From positions 471,367 through 535,366 of the forward strand of contig NC_083378.1 in NCBI RefSeq assembly GCF_029542785.1: DNA of 64,000 bases. The letters are read 5' to 3'. Each line of letters begins with the position of its first letter. Within the stretch, counting starts at the first letter, position 1. Source of the stretch: Malassezia japonica (Eukaryota; Basidiomycota; Malasseziomycetes; Malasseziales; Malasseziaceae). A program made the position numbers and the translations under genes. The notes beneath the pieces were generated by a model that saw nothing but the letters and a program-made list of their open reading frames with translations, was not told the DNA's origin and did not search any database. Below are positions 41,914 through 52,555 of the stretch, one piece after another.

Positions 41914-43261
41914 ATGGCCGCAACGCTCCTGGCCGAGATTCAGGCGCTGGGCGCGCGCGACAAGGCGTTCTGCCGGCGAGGTACGTCGCGCGACTTATGC
42001 AGGGGGCTATCTTAGTGTGGAACAGCTCCTCTCTGAGCCGCCTCTCGAGCTCGCCAAGCGTCTCGGCGTGTCGGACGAGCATGCGCGGCACATACGAGGC
42101 ACGGTACAGCGTGCCGCCGCGCCGGCGCCAGTGTGCGTGTACGACCTGGTCGAAGGAGGAAGCGGCGCACTGGTGCCTGGCACGCCCCGTGAGGACGAAA
42201 TTGAGGCGTTTGGAGAGGAGGAGGCTGCGCCGTACGTGTCGTTCCTGCCGTCTGGCAGCAGCGTCCTCGACGCGTGTCTCGGCGGGGGCTACGCGCGCGG
42301 CATGATCTCGGAACTGATCGGCGAGAGCTCCTCTGGAAAGACGCAGCTGTTGCTGCACACGGCCGTGTACAACGCCCTGGCCCTCGGCACGCCAGCGTCG
42401 GTCGTCCGTGGGGGCGAAGGCGAAGGTGTCGCGCTGATTAGCACGCAAGGCCGCAGCGCCGCGCGGCATATGGTGCACCGCATGGTGCAGATGGCGCATG
42501 AAATGCTGCACGAGGGATACGTGCAGCTGGATATACCCCCTGATACCCTCCCTGCGCTCGTCGAGCAAGGCGTGAGCATTATGCTCCGCAACGTCTCGAT
42601 TGCGTGTGCGTTTACGTTTGAGTCTGCGCAGCACGTCCTGTGCTATACCCTCCCCGGCCTCGTGGCGCGCCGGCGCGCGCAAGGCGTCGCATGCATCCAG
42701 CTCGTGGTGGTCGACAGCATCCCCCCCTTGCTGCAAGAAGACTCGCTCGAGGCTGACCCGATGCCCGGCGGCTCGGCGGCGCATTCCATACGCGCTGCGC
42801 GCTTGCACGCGTTATCGGAATGGCTCAAGCGCCTTGCGGCTGCTCCTCGCGCGTGCGAGGCGATCGCGGTGCTGGTCGCGAACCATGTCAGCGACGCGTT
42901 TGACCACGACAAGGCCATGGTCCGCCATGCCTACGCGCAAGGCGAGCTGCCGCGCTGGAACGCGCCCTCCCGGCGCATCGTCGACCCAGCACACCTGCTT
43001 CCCCTGCCGTACGCGGCACAGGCCGCGCACTTTTCCGGCCTCTTGGCCAGTGTCCCTCACGACGGCGCGCTCCCCCAAGACGCCGATCTTAAGACTGCGC
43101 AGCTGGGCCTCGTATGGGCGAACTGCGTCAATGCACGCTACCTTGTGGCGCACGCGGCGGACGACGCGCGTCGTTTTGCCGTCGTCTTTTCGCCGACGGC
43201 CCCCTCCGGCGAGGTGCGCTTTACCATCACCCCGCGCGGGCTCTATACCTACGCGTCATAG
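41914..43261 (+). CDS. RAD51 paralogue, RAD57/XRCC3-like
   Basis: RecA-fold ATPase of homologous recombination. Exons 41914-41980 and 42003-43261 with a 22-nt intron give 441 residues. After splicing, GGYLSVEQLLSEPPLELAKR matches the N-terminal helix-hairpin-type region. The core has LDACLGGGYARGMISELIGE with Walker A GESSSGKTQLLLH and Walker B-like CIQLVVVDSIPPLL, then a late VLVANHVSDAF motif. RAD57 fits best because of the LDxCLGGG-type lead-in and the GxSSSGKTQ motif, but RAD55 or XRCC3 cannot be excluded. It starts 74 bp after RPB1. Confidence 0.82.
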
Positions 43262-43316
43262 ATGCACACTACACATATGTCACACTATAAACACCGAGTG
43301 CATGCTACGCCGTCAG

Positions 43317-44153
43317 TTAGCGGGTCTTGACCTTCGTCGGGTCGGCCGGCGTGCTCGACTGCGGCGTCGGGCGCGTCGCGGGCTGGTCCTTGTTGATGCT
43401 GAGGACCGTGCTCGCGTAGCGCGTCACAAGGTCCGTAAGCATCAGATAGCCCTTGCGCACCACGGGCGGGCACGAGGGGTTCTGTGTCAAAGAGTCCAGC
43501 TCGGAGCGGACGTGCTGGAAAGCGGCGCGCGTGAAGCTGCTCATGTAGAAGCGCAGGCGCAAAAAGTGCGCGTAGAGCAAGGGTGCAAGCAGCGAGTTGC
43601 GGAAGAGGATGGCGCCAACGAGCACGCGCACAAAGATGACCACCTCGGCGTAGGACACGAAGCGCATCGCGCGGTCGTAGTTGTCCTTCACCCAGGTCTG
43701 GATGGTCTTGGACAGGCCGCTGCTGCTTGACGTCTCCGAGCCCTGCGTCGCAGGAAGGATCGTCGTGCGCGTAAAGGTCAGGAGATGGAAAAGCGAGAAG
43801 GTGATGTAGGGAATCAGGGTGACTGGGTTAGTCCTGCGACGTACTCGAAATCGGCTTGATGTAGCACCAGTAAATAGCAATCACCAGGTACTGGACATTC
43901 TCGTCCATGAGCGCACGCTGCACATATGCCTTATCCGTGCGCGGCACGCCAAAGCTCTTGTAGATCACCACGCCGTAGCTGATGATCGCGCCAAAGTACG
44001 CAACGCGGTACCACAGGTCGTACCCGTTCCACGAGAAGGTGGCCACCGTCAAAAGGTAGCGGACGCCCGCAAAGAACGTAAGAAAGTGGCCTGCGGCCCA
44101 AACAAGATGGGGTGCACTCGCTTTCAGCTGGGTCAGATCGGGCAACGCACCAT
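43317..44153 (-). CDS. TMEM33/Pom33-family ER membrane protein
   Basis: ER and nuclear-pore-associated membrane protein family (Pom33/Per33, Tts1). Exons 44151-44153, 43845-44127 and 43317-43822, introns 23 and 22 nt, 263 residues. The first coding exon is just the ATG, directly followed by GTGCGT; the unspliced frame stops after six codons and no other in-frame ATG exists upstream of HLVWAAGHFLTFFAGVRYLL. Hydrophobic helices: AAGHFLTFFAGVRYLLTVA, YRVAYFGAIISYGVVIYKSF, NVQYLVIAIYWCYI, then ITLIPYITFSLFHLLTFTRT across the second junction. The C-terminus is soluble and Pro/Thr-rich. Confidence 0.82.
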
Positions 44154-44307
44154 GTCCACGATGTTTCTGGCGACGCCCCACGCCCGAGCACGGGCTCGTG
44201 CCTATAGTATTAGTCAGCAGTCGGCCGACGAGATCCCCCCGTCGCCGCGCGTTTGACTCTCGCGTTCTCCACGCTAGGCTCGGAAGGTGGACGGACGCGG
44301 GGTGATC

Positions 44308-45619
44308 ATGTCCCTGCCCCATTTGTACTCGGATCTACAAGGCAAACTGATGGATCGTGGGCTATGGACTCAGGTGCGGACGCGCCTCGCGGCCCGGTCA
44401 CGGGTGACGAACCTGGGCGTGACGCTGCTGACCCTGGCCCTCGTTATCTCCCTCCTGTTCAACATGCGCCCTGCGCCTCGTGCCCCGGCGCCCCCGGCGC
44501 CACAGATGCTTGGAATCAACTGCCCGGAGCGGTATAGGAATGTGCGCAGTGTTATGCCGGTCCTTCCGGGCCACGGCAAACTCAAGCTGACGCACCTGGT
44601 CATCGTCGCGGGCCACGCGATTTGGAAGGGCAAGGAAAGCGCATCCGTCGACGAAGACAGCAACTGGTTCCTCGAGGATTACCAGAGGGGTGGCAGCGTC
44701 AACACGTTCGTGGAACACATCATGCGAGGGTATGTATTGATTTTGCTCACCCAGCGTCTCGATTGCAGCAAACGATAGCAGCAGCCTGCTAGTGTTCAGC
44801 GGTGGCCAGACGCGCGACCAGGCATGGATGACCGAGGGCGAGTCGTACATGCGCCTCGCTCTCTCCCTTCCCCAGGTCCTCCCGACGTGGCCTGCGAGCG
44901 CACTCGCAGCGACCGCGTCCAAGTCGGCCTTCCAGCCCCTGATGACTGCTGCGGGCGAAAGCGCAGGCGCGGCAGAGAGCGCCGCGCAGCCGGCGCAGGA
45001 TGTCGATACCGCACCGAAACTCTCGCAAATGCGCATGACGACGGAAAACTATGCGCTGGACAGCTTCGAGAACCTCTTGTTCAGTATCGCCCGCTTCCGC
45101 GAGTACACCGGGCAGTACCCTGCCAAGGTGACCGTGGTGGGCTACAAGTTCAAGGAGAAGCGGTTCCGCGAGCTGCACGCGCGTGCGCTGCGCTGGCAAC
45201 TGCACAAGCCGGCGAGCGACGGCAGCAGCCGCTTTACATACGTCGGCATCGACGATGCGAGCCGCGCCAACACGACGGATGTACGTACCTCGACGCGACT
45301 TACCCAGCACGACAACGCCTACGACTTGTTCAACCGTGACCTGTATGGATGCCACCATCGCCTGCTGGAGAAGCGCAAGAAGCGGAATAGTGCCCGCCGC
45401 CTCCCTCCTTATACAAGCACAGCGAGCGAGATTGCGGGACTGCTAGACTGGTGCCCGGCAGACAACTCCGCGCTCCAAGGCCTCTATCCCTACTGGCTTC
45501 CTTGGGACCCGCGTGTAAATAACGGCATGGGGCGCGGCGCACAGTACGTGATGGAGCAAAACGGGGGGCACATCCAGCAAGAAGAAATCCTCCCCGATGG
45601 GAAAAAGATCGTTACGTGA
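44308..45619 (+). CDS. DUF218 (YdcF-like) membrane-anchored protein
   Basis: Exons 44308-44729, 44755-45280 and 45308-45619, introns 25 and 27 nt, 419 residues. One N-terminal transmembrane helix (LGVTLLTLALVISLLFNM) implies a type II membrane protein with a lumenal domain. The DUF218 pattern is clear: HLVIVAGHAIWKGK, DSNWFLEDYQRGGSVNTFVE, SSSLLVFSGGQTRDQAWMTE, TENYALDSFENLLFSIARF, KVTVVGYKFKEKRFRELHA. The biochemical role in fungi is unknown. The ATG at 44308 is chosen because the upstream in-frame start is GTG only. The stop lies 6 bp from the ALG3 stop. Confidence 0.85.
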
Positions 45620-45625
45620 CCTGAT

Positions 45626-46934
45626 CTACCCTACAACTGCATCCCACCTTGTACGTCGCGATATCCATAGTCCCATAATTAACACGGCGTGCGCCCCGAC
45701 CAACGCCATGGACGACGCCGAGGTCGAGGGGAACACGTTCCATGCATATTCCACTACCACGAGGACTGCTAGTCTAGGTCAGTTGGGTGACGTACTTTAG
45801 CGGGAGCCACAGCGACGAGGCCCATACAAGGAGGGGGAGGGTGTGTGCATACCAGCTGTAGAACTGGTAGTGTAGGCTGCGCGCCAGCGCGACACCGATC
45901 AAATTGCTCGTGCACAGCGTCAAGATGATGTCTGTGTGAGAAGGGAGGAGGGGACGTACACTGCGGCGTCAGGTCAAGACGGCGGTCGCCGCGCCACCGC
46001 CGCCAGATCCACGAAAAGCCTTGGGTCCCAAGGCCGGTCCAGGTGTACAGGCCAAAGAGCAGGAGAAGGAGCAGGTGCACACCCAAGAGCGCCTTGGCCG
46101 TCCGGGGATCCAAAAAGAGCGCCTCGCCCAGAAAACGCCAGTTAACCGTCCACTTGAAGAGGAACACGCGCGAAAAGTCAAAGGCCGCCATCGCATAGGC
46201 GTGTGCATCGTGCAGCAGAAACGGAAGCCCAATCACGCCTTGCACCGCACCGATGAGTGCGAGCGAAAACAGTGCACCGACCGCGCCTTGGCCACGAAAG
46301 AGCACGACACAGAGGCCGGGGAGAAAAAGGAGCACATTCATCTTAATGCTCAGTGCGAGACTGGGTTAGTCAAGGCGACGCACCTGTACAGGATACACGC
46401 AGGGCGCCACTGGCGCTTGCACAGCAGGTACACGCTCGCGTACAGCACAAACATCGCGACCGGGTCGTTAAAGAGGCGCAGGACATAGATCGAGTGCAGC
46501 CGCTTCGAGAGGACCAAAAATGCAAGCAGGATCGGAGGCGCATTGGCAAGACGGTACAGCTGCGCGACGACCACAAACGTCGCGAGGTACAACGCCCCAA
46601 AGAACACTTGGGCCGGCAGCAGATTCCGCGCGCCATCGCTCAGGTAATCCAGCAGCGCGTACACATAGATATGCCCGGCCGGGTACACACACGGCCCCGA
46701 GCCTCCGACAGGATCCAGGCGCGTATACGTCCGCTCGCCGTTCAAAAAGAGACGCGCTTGGCCCACATAGGTCGTAAAGTCGATCTCGGTGTACGGCACA
46801 CGCTGCACAATGAGCGCAGTGAGCAGCCCGTCGGCAGCCAGTAGCAGCATGGTCATTGGCAGATACCCCGCCTTGGAAAAGAGCAGTTTGCGCGCCATCC
46901 GCGTCGCGCGCGCCGGCAGCGCGTCCGCCGTCAT
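45626..46934 (-). CDS. ALG3: Dol-P-Man:Man5GlcNAc2-PP-Dol alpha-1,3-mannosyltransferase
   Basis: ER enzyme that adds the first lumenal mannose to the N-glycan precursor. Exons 46384-46934, 45960-46360, 45796-45931 and 45626-45773, introns 23, 28 and 22 nt, 411 residues. Diagnostic segments: [146 protein letters not shown]. About ten membrane helices are visible. Every junction restores a known motif. The only ATG giving this start is at 46934. Confidence 0.95.
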
Positions 46935-47024
46935 CGTGCGAGGTAGCCCGATATCCCGATAGACCCACGTGTGGCTCCGCACAGACACTGACGAACGATT
47001 GTGACTCGTGTGTGTCTCTTGTTC

Positions 47025-47960
47025 ATGTTCGGCGAGGAGTTAGTAACGCCACAAAGGTAGGCTGCACCGTGCTCACTCAGATCATTATCACCCTGGGCTG
47101 CGCGCCCCGACGCGGCGCGCGACGCGCTTCAAACGTCTGCCCACGAGAACAACACCAAGGTGATCCTGTCGCCCCTCGATCCCGAGGAGGACGAGAGTGG
47201 AAACGTCGAGTACAAGCTGCAGATCCTTCCCCCGTCCGTCGAGCGCTTTGACCGGCTCGTCACGCAGCTCAGCTGGCGGTTGATGGAGGGCGGCGGCACG
47301 TGTGTCTACGAGCTCGGGATACGCGACGACGGCGCGTTGGTCGGCATTACACAAGACGATATGCGCCAGACACTATCGTACCTATGTGCAATGGCCGACA
47401 ATGTCGGTGCGACCATCTCGTTGCAGCGCCTCGTCACCAAGCGCTCGACCGAGACCGGCGACGGCGAGGGGTACGACACGCTGCATGTCGTGACGGACCG
47501 TGCCGAGGCCGACGACCTTCTCTCTTTATCGCATGGACTGCCTGAGGCCGAGGTGATTGGCGTGACGCCCTCGGCAAACGACCTGACGATCGACCTCGCG
47601 ACGCCGCCGAGCACGGCGGCGGTCGACGTGACCCTTCCTTACACGCAAGGCGACAAGAGCGACACTCCCACTGTACAAAAGCCTACCGATGCTGTGGATA
47701 TCCCCCTGCCTACCAAGGGCAAGGTCCCCTCTACGACACGTCGACAGCTGCTCGACTCGCGCCGCGATCGCCGTCTGGCACGGTTCGAGGCGACGATCCG
47801 CGCCGGCGCGGGGCACGGCGACACAGTGCCCCACACGGATGCAGTACGGCGAACCTCGAATCTACACGCGCCCGAGCACGCGAACGACACGCTCCGCTTC
47901 CTGGCCGAGGCCGTGATTACGCAAGACCATGGCCTCTTTGTAGATTATACGTCGCTGTAG
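47025..47960 (+). CDS. GTPBP1-like N-terminal domain protein lacking the GTPase domain
   Basis: Exons 47025-47056 and 47081-47960, intron 24 nt, 303 residues. The N-terminal half resembles the region before the GTPase in GTPBP1/GTPBP2 proteins: GNVEYKLQILPPSVERFDRL, VTQLSWRLMEGGGTCVYELG, IRDDGALVGITQDDMRQTLS, MADNVGATISLQRLVT. In that family a translational GTPase domain follows; here the frame instead runs through a Pro/Thr linker to a basic helix (RRQLLDSRRDRRLARFEATI) and stops. No GTP-binding motif is present in any frame downstream before the next gene. Family link is by memory of the pattern, so moderate. Confidence 0.6.
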
Positions 47961-48023
47961 TGCCACGAGGCCCGATCCCGATTTCCCGCACCGGGTTTCC
48001 TTTGCACAGTGCGCGACGAGGCA

Positions 48024-49438
48024 ATGGCAAGCAATAGTACCTACACCGGCAAGGCTGGCCCGCAACGGTATGTATGTCGTGTCTTACCCTAGGTCAACAA
48101 AAGGTGCAGTCAAGCACAAGATCCTGCCAGAGGCGCCGACGCCGACCGAGTCGGCTGTGCCGGCCGACACCGACGGCGACGTCCATCCCGACCTACACTG
48201 GGACGACGACGCAGACGTGGATGACGCCAACCTTGCGCGCCTCGAGCACATTCCGGAGGGAAGCATGCGCCGCGATGCGCTGCGCCTCACCCGCAAGGCT
48301 CGCGCGCGGCTGCCGCGTGTCACGGCGTACAGCACCGCGACGTCGTACAAGATGAGCGAGCTGATCCAGTGGCTCCAGGCGCGCAAGCAGTCGCACAGCA
48401 CGAATGTGCTGCGCTTTGACGAGTGTGTGTACACCACCTACACCTACCAGCACGTCGACGAGGCGCGCGGTGTGCCGAGCACATCGCCCTGGCAGCTGCG
48501 TCGGAATCCCTCGTACGGCCACAGCGAGGCGCCGACGGGCGACTTGCTGGGCATTCCCGAGCTCAACGAGGACGGCGCAGAGAACGGCCTGCAGACGATC
48601 AGCGAAGAGGGCGAGGAAGGCGCTCGGCCCCCTGCCGGCGACCGCACCGCGACACGCACACCATCGTCGGCCTTGCACTTTCTGCCGGAAGTCTTTATTA
48701 TGGAATACGGTACGATCGTTATTTGGGGCATGTCATACATTGAGGAGAAGCGCCTCCTGCGCGAGATCCGCAAGTTTGAGGTGGAGCGTCTTGCGGTCGA
48801 GGACGTCGAGAGCGAGGACCTGAATTGGTACCTCGCCGACTACAGCCGGTACGTTGTGCGACTAACAGCAGCATCTACAACGACGTCATCACGTTGCGCC
48901 GTGGCTCGAGCTATATGACCAAGCTGTCGCTGTCGCACGCGCTCGCCCAGTCGACCAAGATCAGCTTCTTCGAGAGCGTGATCGAGGCGACGATCGACAC
49001 GACCAAGGACATTCCCCGGAGTATTGCGGAGAGTGGCAAGGTCGGCATGCCGCCGGTGGACATCATGAAGCACATCGGTCACCTGTTCATCCTGCGCATG
49101 AACATTCATTTGGTCGGCTCGATCGTCGACTCGCCCGAGATCTTCTGGGCGCAGCCCGACTTGGAGCCGCTGTACTCGGCTGCACGCAGCTATCTCGAGA
49201 TCCCGCAGCGCATCGATCTGCTCAACATCCGCGTCGAGGTGCTCCAGGACATGCTCCAGCTCCTCAAAGACCAGGTCACGTCCAGCCATTCGGAATGGCT
49301 CGAAATCATTGTTATTATCCTCATTGTTCTAGAGTGCGTATGATCTATCTACTAACCTCAGGATCATTTTGGGCGTCACGACGAGTAGGTTTTCTGCGCG
49401 ACTCACCCACAGTGCTGGTCGACTTGTACTTTGCGTAG
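48024..49438 (+). CDS. DUF155/RMD1-family membrane protein
   Basis: Five exons (48024-48067, 48093-48848, 48872-49333, 49362-49384, 49413-49438), introns 25, 23, 28 and 28 nt, 436 residues. The DUF155 core is clear: VTAYSTATSYKMSELIQWLQ, VFIMEYGTIVIWGMSYIEE, LLREIRKFEVERLAVEDVES, IYNDVITLRRGSSYMTKLSL, SHALAQSTKISFFESVIEAT, and the end HSEWLEIIVIILIVLEIILG with a membrane helix. The last two junctions give VTTMLVDLYFA before the stop. Homologues are RMD1/RMD8 and Sad1-interacting factors in yeasts, and RMND1 in animals. A role at nuclear or mitochondrial membranes is inferred. Confidence 0.88.
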
Positions 49439-49566
49439 CGTCGTATAGTCATGTGATCTCCCACGCGGAGAAATTTGACGTAACCGCATGTGGATGGGGC
49501 CGGGTGGATTGGGCCGAACGCGAGCGTTGGCGGACTGGGCGCAGGGCGCGTTTGTGACCCGCAACG

Positions 49567-50644
49567 ATGTCGAGCCTGGACCACTCTCCTTTCCGCGGCG
49601 GGACATGCTACGACCAGACGTTTACAGCGTACCATGATCCCAATGTGCACATCCTGCTCACCATCGTATTTGGTATTTTCGCGCTCGTGTTTATCTACTA
49701 TTTCGCGACGCGCCGGCCCAAGGCGGAGTACTTCTTCCTCTTCCTCTTTACGGGTCTCGAGATCGGCTCGTTCGTCCTACGCTTATATGGAGAGTTGATT
49801 TGGGCGACGATCGCCATGATGGTGTACTCCGCCGCAATCGGCATGTCGGTGTGTGTGCTGTACATGCTGTACGCCCGCTGGTACGTACTGTGTTTATTTG
49901 AATCGCGCTAACGTCAGGTGCCAGATTGCGGACCGCTACTATGATACCAAGATGTTCGACCTCGGCATGCGCCATCCTGCGTTCCCGGTCTGCTTCCTGG
50001 TGCTGATCATCGCTCTCGTCATCGCGGGCGTGTGGGTCCCGACGATCATGTGGGTCGTGTACCTCGCGCTGTTCTTTGCTATCTGGGTCACGACGATCGT
50101 TGCGCTGATCCGCCATCGCCGCCACCGCCCGCCGACGCGCGAGCGCACGATTGCGATGAGCCAGATGGAGGGCAAGTTCAACATGACCCCGCTGGTCACG
50201 AGCCACAAGACCCTCGACAACATGATGGTCATGCTCGTGGTTCTCTCGACGATCATGCTCGTCAAGACGATCTTCCTCACTATCTCGTTCGTGCTCGTAC
50301 TCCTGTTCTTTATCACGCCGTTCTACTACGTGTTCTGTATCCTGGAGGACCTGGCGTTCTGTGTCATTCTCTCCAGCCCAGAGGCCGTGATGCTCTTTGA
50401 GCCGTCGCGCCACATGCCGGAGGCGCGCAGCGAGATGATGAACAAGGACACTGTGAACCCTCTTCCGCTCTCGCAGCACCAGCACGACCAGCGGGCGGCG
50501 TACCACAACCAATACTCAGGCCAGCCCAACGAGAACCACGAGGCAATCACGATGCCCGCCCAGGACCAAGAAGCCAATGCTCCTTACCTCGCTGCGCAGA
50601 ACATGCAGCAGGAGAACAACGAGATCCGCCCCGTTGCCTACTAA
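49567..50644 (+). CDS. seven-helix membrane protein, possibly RTA1-like
   Basis: Exons 49567-49880 and 49918-50644, intron 37 nt, 346 residues. About seven hydrophobic helices are visible (VHILLTIVFGIFALVFIYYF, EYFFLFLFTGLEIGSFVLRL, IAMMVYSAAIGMSVCVLYML, FPVCFLVLIIALVIAGVWV, TIMWVVYLALFFAIWVTTIV, NMMVMLVVLSTIMLVKTIFL, VLVLLFFITPFYYVFCILED). The C-terminal tail is hydrophilic and Gln/Asn/His-rich. Helix 2 (EIGSFVLR) and the Y-A-R-W-C turn recall RTA1-type lipid-translocating proteins, but the match is loose. Another fungal 7TM family is equally possible. Confidence 0.75.
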
Positions 50645-50928
50645 GCTAAAAAAAAAACCCTCTTTTGACGTCGCATGGTGCACGTTCCATTCCTTCTGCC
50701 CTTCTATTCGCGCATCAGTAATGGCAGCGTATCGCGCACGTGGAACCCTTGATGCACGGTAATGGTGTAAACGCGTCGCATAATAGATGTAGCTCGGTCA
50801 CCGCCTAGCATAGCATAATATTGTTAATGTAATTAGACCCTTCTTGTGGCCGAATTCGACCATGCGAATTCCGCTAGGGAGGAAAAGAGCGTGGGGAGGG
50901 GTGGGGGCGCTGGCAAACAAGAAATTCA
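50645..50928. other. convergent intergenic region, boundary of the core block
   Basis: 284 bp between two convergent stop codons. It has an A run at 50647-50656 and AT-rich sequence near 50810-50840, consistent with termination and polyadenylation for both genes. To its right GC content falls and introns become rare. Confidence 0.4.
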
Positions 50929-52170
50929 CTAGATGCACCAGTTGATCACCGCAGGCTGTACACGAAACAGCTCTCGCCCTTCGAGAACAAAGAACAGAAC
51001 GGAAGCCTGCCTTTGGACGGCCTCCTTCTCCGTCTGGCAGTCGAGAACAATAAAATTGGCCGGCTTACCTTTTTCCAGACCATAATCGGGGTAGAGCTGG
51101 AGGTTGTGTGCAGGGTTGGTCGTGACAAAGTCCAGGCAGCTCGCCAAGTAGTCTCCAGAGAGCATGTGGCACACATGCAGTCCCGCATCCAAGTTCCTCA
51201 GGGGGTTTCCTACGCCCATCGGGTACCACGGGTCTTCAATCGAGTCCTGACCAAAGGCAACGCGCAGACCAGCATCAGCAAGTGTGCGCACGGGAGCCAC
51301 CCCACGGGGCACCGGAGCGCTAAGGCCACGACCTTGCAGCTGCAGATTCTCGTTGGGACACACGGCAAAGCCGATTCCTGCCGCAACAAGCTTGGGAAGC
51401 AGGCGCGCCATATAAGCCGGGCTATAATATGCCATAGCGACAACATGGCTAGCAGTTACGCGCCCTTGCATTCTGCGCTTTATCGTTTCAGCAGCCATCA
51501 CTTCAAGGAATCGGGAGTGCGAATCGTCGATCTCGTCACAGTGAATGTCCACCAGTGCGTTGTACTCTTGGGCAAGATCAAAAATAAACTTGACCGATTC
51601 CACGCCATCTTCTCTGGTAGGTTCCAGGTGAGGAATACCGCCAACTACATCGGCACCCATATCCATCGCCTTCTTCATAAGGTCACGTCCTTGTGGGAAG
51701 GCGATAATACCGTTCTGGGGGAATGCAACAATCTGCAAGTTGCACCAGTCTGCAATCTCTTTTTTGAGCTCCAATAGCGCTTTTAGTGCAACCAGATCAG
51801 GGTCTGTCACATCCACATGCGATCGAATAAAGCCTACGCCAAAGGAGATGGCCGACCTTGCGGCCGCATAGGCATTGCGCTTAATTTCATCGTGGTTGTT
51901 CAGCCCGGCCTTTTTTCTTTCCCCCCAAATCTCGATAGCCTCAAAAAGTGTGCCAGACCGGTTAATACGTGGCACACCTGCGGTATTGGCATAATCAAGA
52001 TGAATATGATTCTCGACAAAGGGCGAGCATACCAACTTGCCAGCGGCATCATAATCGCCTTCACTAGTTCCTGCTTTCGGGGAAGGCGTAATCGCGGAAA
52101 TCAACCCATTCTCCACATGAATGTTCCACAGACCTTCACGTCCGCGAAGTACTGCGCTAGTAACGATCAT
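50929..52170 (-). CDS. bacterial-type cytosine / 5-methylcytosine deaminase homologue
   Basis: 413 residues, no intron, ATG at 52170. It is strikingly similar along its whole length to bacterial CodA (amidohydrolase superfamily), not to the small fungal FCY1 deaminase. Visible ligands: H55 and H57 in ENHIHLD, H210 and E213 in HCDEIDD, H242 in TASHVV, D309 in FGQDSIEDPWYP; these match E. coli H61, H63, H214, E217, H246 and D313. The next residue is Ser310 where E. coli CodA has Asp314. Bacterial homologues lacking that Asp were shown to deaminate 5-methylcytosine and 5-fluorocytosine. Lack of introns and lower GC suggest horizontal acquisition. It diverges from the MFS gene. Confidence 0.88.
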   Translation of the reverse strand: MIVTSAVLRGREGLWNIHVENGLISAITPSPKAGTSEGDYDAAGKLVCSPFVENHIHLDYANTAGVPRINRSGTLFEAIEIWGERKKAGLNNHDEIKRNAYAAARSAISFGVGFIRSHVDVTDPDLVALKALLELKKEIADWCNLQIVAFPQNGIIAFPQGRDLMKKAMDMGADVVGGIPHLEPTREDGVESVKFIFDLAQEYNALVDIHCDEIDDSHSRFLEVMAAETIKRRMQGRVTASHVVAMAYYSPAYMARLLPKLVAAGIGFAVCPNENLQLQGRGLSAPVPRGVAPVRTLADAGLRVAFGQDSIEDPWYPMGVGNPLRNLDAGLHVCHMLSGDYLASCLDFVTTNPAHNLQLYPDYGLEKGKPANFIVLDCQTEKEAVQRQASVLFFVLEGRELFRVQPAVINWCI

Positions 52171-52555
52171 TGTGGTAGTTCTCAATACGGCCAAGGCTGA
52201 GTCGAATGGAATGCACGGACATTCATTTGCGTATGAATCTTACAGCCGACGTAAGAATTATCCATCTTGGCACTGTGTGGAGGCGCGCCTTGTGCCGCCA
52301 CGGCTTTGGGCGGAATTATTTCTGCCAATGAGAACCGCGTATGGGGGGAAGAGTAACGGCGGTTTAGGCCGGATCTAGTTCGGCATTCCTAGGCACTAAA
52401 ACGTTGTGGTCTGTGCGTAGTCCTTGACAAAGCTGAAAACGTAGAATGGTGGCAGAGGGCACCGTTATAAATAGGCAAGAGAAATGCCTCGTACAAGTGC
52501 GCTCTTTAGCAAACATCTCTTGCCACAGCTCTTCAGTCTAAGTATTCCCTGAGCA
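52171..52555. promoter_or_regulatory. divergent promoter, deaminase / MFS transporter
   Basis: 385 bp shared by two divergent genes. It contains TATAAATA at 52465-52472, about 85 bp before the MFS start, an inverted GATA core (TTATC) at 52257-52261, and a palindromic CGG-N6-CCG at 52360-52371. The last is the spacing used by Ppr1 and UaY, Zn2Cys6 regulators of pyrimidine and purine use. Confidence 0.55.
52360..52371. promoter_or_regulatory. candidate Zn2Cys6 operator CGG-N6-CCG
   Basis: CGGTTTAGGCCG is an inverted CGG pair with a 6-bp spacer. Homodimeric Zn2Cys6 factors bind such sites, and the spacing matches Ppr1/UaY. A Zn2Cys6 gene lies 2 kb away in the same cluster. Confidence 0.4.

Noticed and set aside
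41134..42015. 293-codon plus-strand frame with VLADV repeats
   Set aside because: It is the heptad-coding DNA read in a second frame; only its last part (from 41914) is the true first exon of the RAD51 paralogue.
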